DNA of 64,000 bases, from the NCBI GenBank assembly GCA_965249735.1, contig CBDFMS010000024.1, forward strand, positions 496,001-560,000, in the 5' to 3' direction. Numbering within the stretch: position 1 is the first letter of the stretch; every line of letters starts with the position of its first letter. This DNA is from JANQSS01 sp965249735. GTDB taxonomy: Bacteria; Bacteroidota; Bacteroidia; Chitinophagales; Saprospiraceae. Position numbers and translations under genes: made by a program. Positions 58,878 to 64,000 of this stretch are shown here, piece after piece. The notes under the pieces are model-generated. The model was not told where the DNA came from. It saw nothing but the letters and a program-made list of their open reading frames with translations, and searched no databases.

Positions 58878-59102
58878 GAATATCCAACAACTTCAAACGG
58901 AGTTGTAAAAAATGAATGTTAACAATGCATTAAGTAGCTATGGATTTCTGTATAAAAGTCTTAATTTGCACATAAGTGAAGGAAACAACGCTTAGGTATA
59001 CTTGTGATAAGAATTGAAAGACAAGCTTCCAAAAAGGGGATTTTCTGGTAATTACTGCCTTTCAAAGAATTTAAGAACACCAGGTTCAATAATAACGAAC
59101 AT

Positions 59103-62100
59103 ATGACCACGCGGGCTGGTACAATATTGCTGTTATTCATCATGAGCTGGGCTGTGTACACCAGCCAGGGTCAGGGCGTAGTGATAAATGAAGTAAATAC
59201 CACTGGATCTGTTTTCTTAGAACTTGTTGTTGTTGGATCATCCAGCTCAGGATGTGAAGAGGTGAATATTCAGGGATTTATTATTGATGACAACAATGGT
59301 GATTTCGTTAACTGCCCAAATGCACCGCAAGCGCTGGCAGGAATAGGAGTATCACAAGGTTTCATAAGATTTAGTAGTACCAACAGTTTTTGGTCTGATA
59401 TACCGGACGGAACTATCATCGTTATTTATCCACCCGGTGGAGCGCTTGATGTGGATGCCTCTGATGGCATCATTACATTGCCAGTGGATCAATCAGGTTA
59501 TTTTGAGGAAAATATCGTTTCTCCAAGTGTCTCGAGTGGTCCGGATCCTTGTATAAATCGGGATTGTAATTTGAATGCCGGCAATCCTTCATATGACATG
59601 TCCGGATTTAATCCGGTAACGCTGAACCCGTTTTCCTTTTCTGGATCTGCAACGTTGACGGTTAATGCAGCACGTGATGCCTGGCAGACTCGAAACCCGG
59701 ATGGAAGTTATCATCATGGAATTGCGTATGGAACAGCCAGTCAAGGTTCCTGTGTTGCTCCTCCACATCCGGGAATGGGGGGTGGTCCGGACAACATACT
59801 CTTAAGTGTTGGAACCTCATATGCATTTCTCAATACGTCTTCTGACGATTACACATCAGTATCGAATTGGTCAAACAATCAAACGGCTTCACCGGGACAA
59901 CCCAATACATGTGACAACGCCGAATGGCTGGCCTCCCTTCATCCCGTATTGAATCAGGAATTCGTAGATGCAGGTTGTATCGACTATATTATGGAGCCTA
60001 CGCCAGATACAGTCTGTGTTTCAGATAATACCATGTTTTCAATCACTGATCATAGTGCCAGTAGCTATGCTTGGTCTGTTGATGACAATTCAGTTGCAGA
60101 CTTCTTGGCTTCAGGAGATAATCCCAGCGCCGTACTCGAAGGTCTCTCAGTGGGATCTGTCACTGTCACACTTGATATAACACGTAGCAATTCAAGCTTA
60201 AACATAGGAGGATGCGCGGTAGCCCGCACGGCCACCTATGAGTGGACGCTTGAAGTCCTGGAGTTGGCAGACGTCACACTTGAGCCGATATTGGATCAGT
60301 GCGGTGCCACCGGATTTTATGATGTCAATGTGACACCGTCATCAACCACTGGAGGCATATTTTCTATTGCTCCTTCCGGGGTCATTGACCCCTCAACAGG
60401 CATCATTGATCTTTCGGCAACCGGTTTAGGTTCTTATACGGTTACCTACGATGCAGGTATTGGTAATTGCGCGGCCCAGGACGTTGAAAGCTTCAGTGTT
60501 CTTTCTGCACCTACGGCAACGAATGCTACACTCGATCTATGTGATAATAACGGAGATGGCATGGAAACGTTCGATTTGAGTGATGCGGATATCATAGTGA
60601 CCGGTGGCGCACCAGGTGTCACGGTGACCTATCATGCAACCTTCGAGGAGGCAGATTCAATGAATATCGTAAACCCATTGCCAACCATGTATACAACCTC
60701 TGCCAGTCCAGATACAGTCTATGCACGGGTGGATGACGGTATGGGTTGTTGGGCTGTTTCCTTGGTGGTGCTCAATATTCTTTCGGCACCAACGATGGAT
60801 CTTTCACTGATAATTGCATGCCCAAATGCGAGCATTTTCGACCTTACAACCTATAACGATTCGGCCACCGCAGGAGCTACAGTAATTTGGTACAATGGAG
60901 ATCCGGCTGCTGGTGGTACCATTATACCTGATCCGACCAATGTAGATTTTCCAAATGACATTACATCCATTTATGTAATCACCACAGATGGCGTTTGTTC
61001 TGATACGGCAATGATCCCTTTTGCCTACATGGATGGGTTTTTGGAACAAAATGTCGAATGTAATACCAATAACACGCCGTTGGATCCTTCTGATGATTAC
61101 ATTCAATTCAATTTGACAGTAAATGGAGTTGGTCTTGGTCCCGGATTTACGATTATTCCATTCTCTGGAACAATTACACCCCCAACAGGAACCTACAATG
61201 TACAGGAACTTCATCAGCTCGGACCTGGAAGTGCCGGTGCAGGACTTGTTTGGATTACAATCATTGATGATACATATCCCCAATGCACAATGAATATACC
61301 AGTCTTCGATCCAGGGATTTGTATGGACTGCTATATAACGGATACAGTAACAAACATTTTATGTAATGATAACGGCACACCTTCAGATCCAACCGATGAT
61401 ACATTTACGTTTGACCTTGAGATATTTGGTGTCAACACCGGGGCAACATGGACAGCAGATGATCCTGCCTCTACAAGTGGGAATTATAATGTCGTAACTA
61501 CTTTTGGCCCCTATCCGATCAGTGGAGGGAATATAAGTTTTACGGTCACGGATGATGCATCTATTCCCGCGGACTCGTGCTTCACGGTAGTTACGGTTGT
61601 CCCTCCTCCGACCTGTTCACCTCTGTGTGGGATCAACAGTGTGGTGAGTAACATCATATGTGACGACAATGGTACGCCGTCTGATTCGACGGATGATACA
61701 TACACATTTGACGTGGTCGTATCTGGTTTCAATACAGCTGCTGGCTGGACTGCGAACGATGCTGCAACTACAAGCGGTGCTTACGACGTTCCTGTGTCTT
61801 TTGGACCTTACCCCATTAGTGGAGGAAGTGTAAGTTTCACGATCACGGATAATGTGGACGGGATGTGTACGACGAATGTTATGGCACCGGCACCAGCGAC
61901 ATGTTCGCCTTTATGTGCGATCAACAGTGTGGTGAGTAACATCATGTGTGACGACAATGGTACGCCGTCGGATTCGACAGATGACACGTATACATTCGAT
62001 GTTGTAGTCACGGGACTAAATATAGGATCTATGTGGACTGCAAATGATCCATTATCGACGAGTGGTAGCTATGGGGCAACAGTGACGTTTGGTCCATATC

Positions 62101-64000
62101 CGATCAGTGGAGGCAACGTAAGTTTCACTATCACGGATAATGTGGACGGGCTGTGTACAACGAATGTAATGGCACCGGCACCGGCGACATGTTCACCATT
62201 ATGTGCGATCAACAGTGTGGTGAGTAACATCATGTGTGACGACAATGGTACGCCGTCGGATTCGACAGATGACACGTACACATTTGATGTTGTTGTTACA
62301 GGATTTAATATAGGATCTATGTGGACTGCGAATGATCCACTATCGACGAGTGGTAGCTATGGCGTAGCAGTGACGTTTGGTCCATATCTCATCAGTGGAG
62401 GCAGTGTAAGTTTCACGATTACAGATAATGTAGATGGGCTGTGTACGACGAATGTTATGGCAGCTGCACCGACGACCTGTTCGCCTTTATGTGCGATCAA
62501 CAGTGTGGTGAGTAACATCATGTGTGACGACAATGGTACGCCGTCGGATTCTACGGATGACACGTACACATTTGATGTTGTAGTCACGGGACTTAATATA
62601 GGATCTATGTGGACTGCAAATGATCCATTATCGACGAGTGGTAGCTATGGGGCAACAGTGACCTTTGGTCCATATCCGATCAGTGGAGGCAACGTAAGTT
62701 TCACGATCACGGATAATGTGGACGGGCTGTGTACAACGAATGTAATGGCACCGGCACCGGCGACATGTTCACCATTATGTGCGATCAACAGTGTGGTGAG
62801 TAACATCATGTGCGACGACAATGGTACACCGTCGGATTCGACAGATGACACATACACATTTGATGTTGTTGTCACTGGACTAAATATTGGAACTATGTGG
62901 ACTGCGAATGATCCACTATCGACGAGTGGTAGCTATGGTGTAGCAGTGACGTTTGGTCCATATCTCATCAGTGGAGGCAGTGTAAGTTTCACGATTACAG
63001 ATAATGTAGATGGGCTATGTACGACGAATGTTATGGCAGCTGCACCGGCAACCTGTTCGCCTTTATGTGCGATCAACAGTGTGGTGAGTAACATTATGTG
63101 TGACGACAATGGTACGCCGTCGGATTCTACGGATGACACGTACTCATTTGATGTTGTTGTCACTGGACTAAATATTGGATCCATGTGGACTGCGAATGAT
63201 CCATTATCGACGAGTGGCGCCTATGGTGTAGCAGTGACCTTTGGTCCATATCCGATCAGTGGAGGTAGTGTAAGTTTCACGATCACGGATAATGTGGACG
63301 GGATGTGTACAACGAGTGTTATGGCAGCTGCACCGGCGACCTGTTCTCCATTATGTGCGATCAACAGTGTGGTGAGTAACATCATGTGTGACGACAATGG
63401 TACACCGTCGGATTCGACAGATGACACGTACACATTTGATGTTGTTGTTACAGGATTTAATATAGGATCTATGTGGACTGCGAATGATCCACTATCGACG
63501 AGTGGTAGCTATGGTGTAGCAGTGACCTTTGGTCCATATCCGATCAGTGGAGGCAGTGTAAGTTTCACGATTACAGATAATGTAGATGGGCTGTGTACAA
63601 CGAATGTAATGGCACCGGCACCGGCGACCTGTTCTCCTTTATGTGCGATTAACAGTGTGGTGAGTAACATTATGTGTGATGATAATGGTACGCCGTCAGA
63701 TTCGACGGATGACACATACACATTTGATGTTGTAGTCACGGGACTAAATATAGGATCCATGTGGACTGCGAATGACCCATTATCCACGAGTGGCAGCTAT
63801 GGAGTAGCGGTGACGTTTGGTCCATATCCGATCAGTGGAGGCAGTGTAAGTTTCACGATCACGGATAATGTGGACGGGCTGTGTACGACGAATGTTATGG
63901 CAGCTGCACCGGCGACCTGTTCGCCTTTATGTGCGATCAACAGTGTGGTGAGTAACATCATGTGTGACGACAATGGTACGCCGTCGGATTCGACAGACGA
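59103..64000 (+). CDS. Giant repeat-containing secreted protein, cut by the window edge
   Basis: At least 1632 residues, with no stop before the window ends. ATG 59103 starts a signal peptide (residues 1 to about 24, TILLLFIMSWAVY). Residues about 25-280 resemble a lamin-tail-like domain (GVVINEVNTTGSVFLELV). Ig-like and cysteine-containing domains follow, with CDNNGDGMETFDL near residue 480. From residue about 745 onward the protein is made of 96-residue tandem units (CDDNGTPSDSTDDTYTFDV ... FGPYPISGG ... TCSPLCA), each with four cysteines. A T9SS sorting domain probably lies beyond the edge; this is an inference from the neighbouring proteins. Confidence 0.82.
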   Translation, partial: MTTRAGTILLLFIMSWAVYTSQGQGVVINEVNTTGSVFLELVVVGSSSSGCEEVNIQGFIIDDNNGDFVNCPNAPQALAGIGVSQGFIRFSSTNSFWSDIPDGTIIVIYPPGGALDVDASDGIITLPVDQSGYFEENIVSPSVSSGPDPCINRDCNLNAGNPSYDMSGFNPVTLNPFSFSGSATLTVNAARDAWQTRNPDGSYHHGIAYGTASQGSCVAPPHPGMGGGPDNILLSVGTSYAFLNTSSDDYTSVSNWSNNQTASPGQPNTCDNAEWLASLHPVLNQEFVDAGCIDYIMEPTPDTVCVSDNTMFSITDHSASSYAWSVDDNSVADFLASGDNPSAVLEGLSVGSVTVTLDITRSNSSLNIGGCAVARTATYEWTLEVLELADVTLEPILDQCGATGFYDVNVTPSSTTGGIFSIAPSGVIDPSTGIIDLSATGLGSYTVTYDAGIGNCAAQDVESFSVLSAPTATNATLDLCDNNGDGMETFDLSDADIIVTGGAPGVTVTYHATFEEADSMNIVNPLPTMYTTSASPDTVYARVDDGMGCWAVSLVVLNILSAPTMDLSLIIACPNASIFDLTTYNDSATAGATVIWYNGDPAAGGTIIPDPTNVDFPNDITSIYVITTDGVCSDTAMIPFAYMDGFLEQNVECNTNNTPLDPSDDYIQFNLTVNGVGLGPGFTIIPFSGTITPPTGTYNVQELHQLGPGSAGAGLVWITIIDDTYPQCTMNIPVFDPGICMDCYITDTVTNILCNDNGTPSDPTDDTFTFDLEIFGVNTGATWTADDPASTSGNYNVVTTFGPYPISGGNISFTVTDDASIPADSCFTVVTVVPPPTCSPLCGINSVVSNIICDDNGTPSDSTDDTYTFDVVVSGFNTAAGWTANDAATTSGAYDVPVSFGPYPISGGSVSFTITDNVDGMCTTNVMAPAPATCSPLCAINSVVSNIMCDDNGTPSDSTDDTYTFDVVVTGLNIGSMWTANDPLSTSGSYGATVTFGPYPISGGNVSFTITDNVDGLCTTNVMAPAPATCSPLCAINSVVSNIMCDDNGTPSDSTDDTYTFDVVVTGFNIGSMWTANDPLSTSGSYGVAVTFGPYLISGGSVSFTITDNVDGLCTTNVMAAAPTTCSPLCAINSVVSNIMCDDNGTPSDSTDDTYTFDVVVTGLNIGSMWTANDPLSTSGSYGATVTFGPYPISGGNVSFTITDNVDGLCTTNVMAPAPATCSPLCAINSVVSNIMCDDNGTPSDSTDDTYTFDVVVTGLNIGTMWTANDPLSTSGSYGVAVTFGPYLISGGSVSFTITDNVDGLCTTNVMAAAPATCSPLCAINSVVSNIMCDDNGTPSDSTDDTYSFDVVVTGLNIGSMWTANDPLSTSGAYGVAVTFGPYPISGGSVSFTITDNVDGMCTTSVMAAAPATCSPLCAINSVVSNIMCDDNGTPSDSTDDTYTFDVVVTGFNIGSMWTANDPLSTSGSYGVAVTFGPYPISGGSVSFTITDNVDGLCTTNVMAPAPATCSPLCAINSVVSNIMCDDNGTPSDSTDDTYTFDVVVTGLNIGSMWTANDPLSTSGSYGVAVTFGPYPISGGSVSFTITDNVDGLCTTNVMAAAPATCSPLCAINSVVSNIMCDDNGTPSDSTD
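61335..61631 (+). repeat. Divergent first copy of the 96-residue repeat
   Basis: A 297-base (99-codon) copy with CNDNGTPSDPTDDTFTFDL, TADDPASTSGNYNV and FGPYPISGGNISFT. It matches the tandem units in order but differs at many positions, and it is three codons longer. An even more degenerate copy precedes it (about 61029-61334). This gradient suggests newer copies arose downstream. Confidence 0.75.
61632..64000 (+). repeat. Tandem array of 288-bp units, nearly identical
   Basis: Eight full units start at 61632, 61920, 62208, 62496, 62784, 63072, 63360 and 63648, and a ninth begins at 63936 and is cut by the edge. The period is exactly 288 bases (96 codons), so the frame is kept. Units 2-8 differ at only a few codons. 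Units 2 and 4 share GATVTF-PYPISGGN-APAPA, while 3 and 5 share GVAVTF-PYLISGGS-AAAP, so 2-3 and 4-5 form a 576-base higher-order pair. Confidence 0.93.

Noticed and set aside
61511..63787. Series of minus-strand open frames of 67-92 codons spaced every 288 bases
   Set aside because: They are antisense shadows of the plus-strand tandem repeat: they repeat with the same period and have no independent start or family signal.
1..64000. Search by eye for CRISPR arrays, insertion sequences, phage genes and rRNA
   Set aside because: No short regularly spaced direct repeats, transposase or integrase motifs, or rRNA sequence were recognised; the only tandem array is protein-coding.

Overview
The window comes from the chromosome of a Bacteroidota bacterium, most likely a Saprospiria-like or Chitinophagia-like marine or activated-sludge lineage (the class is inference). 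Four things point there. Several secreted proteins end in type IX secretion (T9SS) sorting domains, both type A ('YPNP') and type B ('IPNAFSPNNDG', gliding-motility type). Start codons lack Shine-Dalgarno sequences. Many genes are preceded by the Bacteroidota -7 element TAnnTTTG. Gene pairs such as tsaE-ald and the run fabH-efp-accB-accC fit the phylum.

Layout. 0.4-10.4 kb: ald and tsaE, divergent from gyrB; then a PKD-cyclophilin lipoprotein, an unknown secreted protein, a GT-C-like membrane protein, fabG, a phosphoglucose/phosphomannose isomerase and an acyltransferase. 10.6-15 kb: truA, clpX, clpP, tig and tRNA-Leu(UAG), all on the minus strand. 15.2-18.5 kb: a bifunctional RelA/SpoT, a Fur-family regulator and a small membrane protein. 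18.6-25.7 kb: lnt, metG, a sterol-desaturase-family protein and the tightly coupled minus-strand run pssA-purS-rsmI. 25.8-33.9 kb: a T9SS type B protein with lptC, a CorC/GldE-like protein, rpmI-rplT, a PLP enzyme, a hemolysin III protein and a T9SS type A protein. 34-39.5 kb: fatty-acid initiation and translation genes (fabH, efp, accB, accC) plus an MsbA-like ABC exporter. 39.7-64 kb: a thioredoxin-SPOR protein followed by very large repetitive surface proteins of about 2555, 898, 1513 and more than 1632 residues, separated only by hutI and lysS.

The housekeeping genes look intact and ordinary: envelope lipid synthesis, lipoprotein maturation, LPS export, protein quality control, stringent response and translation. 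The unusual part is the right-hand 24 kb, rich in giant T9SS cargo. The proteins starting near 49.9 and 52.7 kb combine a cohesin-like domain with SprB-type repeats. The 2555-residue protein opens with five copies of a domain of about 140 residues. The last protein contains near-identical 288-bp tandem repeats that run off the window edge, part of them arranged as a 576-bp higher-order unit. No CRISPR array, insertion sequence, prophage or rRNA operon was seen. I found no clear evidence for a wholly new multi-gene system; the best leads are the repeat-rich adhesins and an unexplained non-coding stretch upstream of rpmI.
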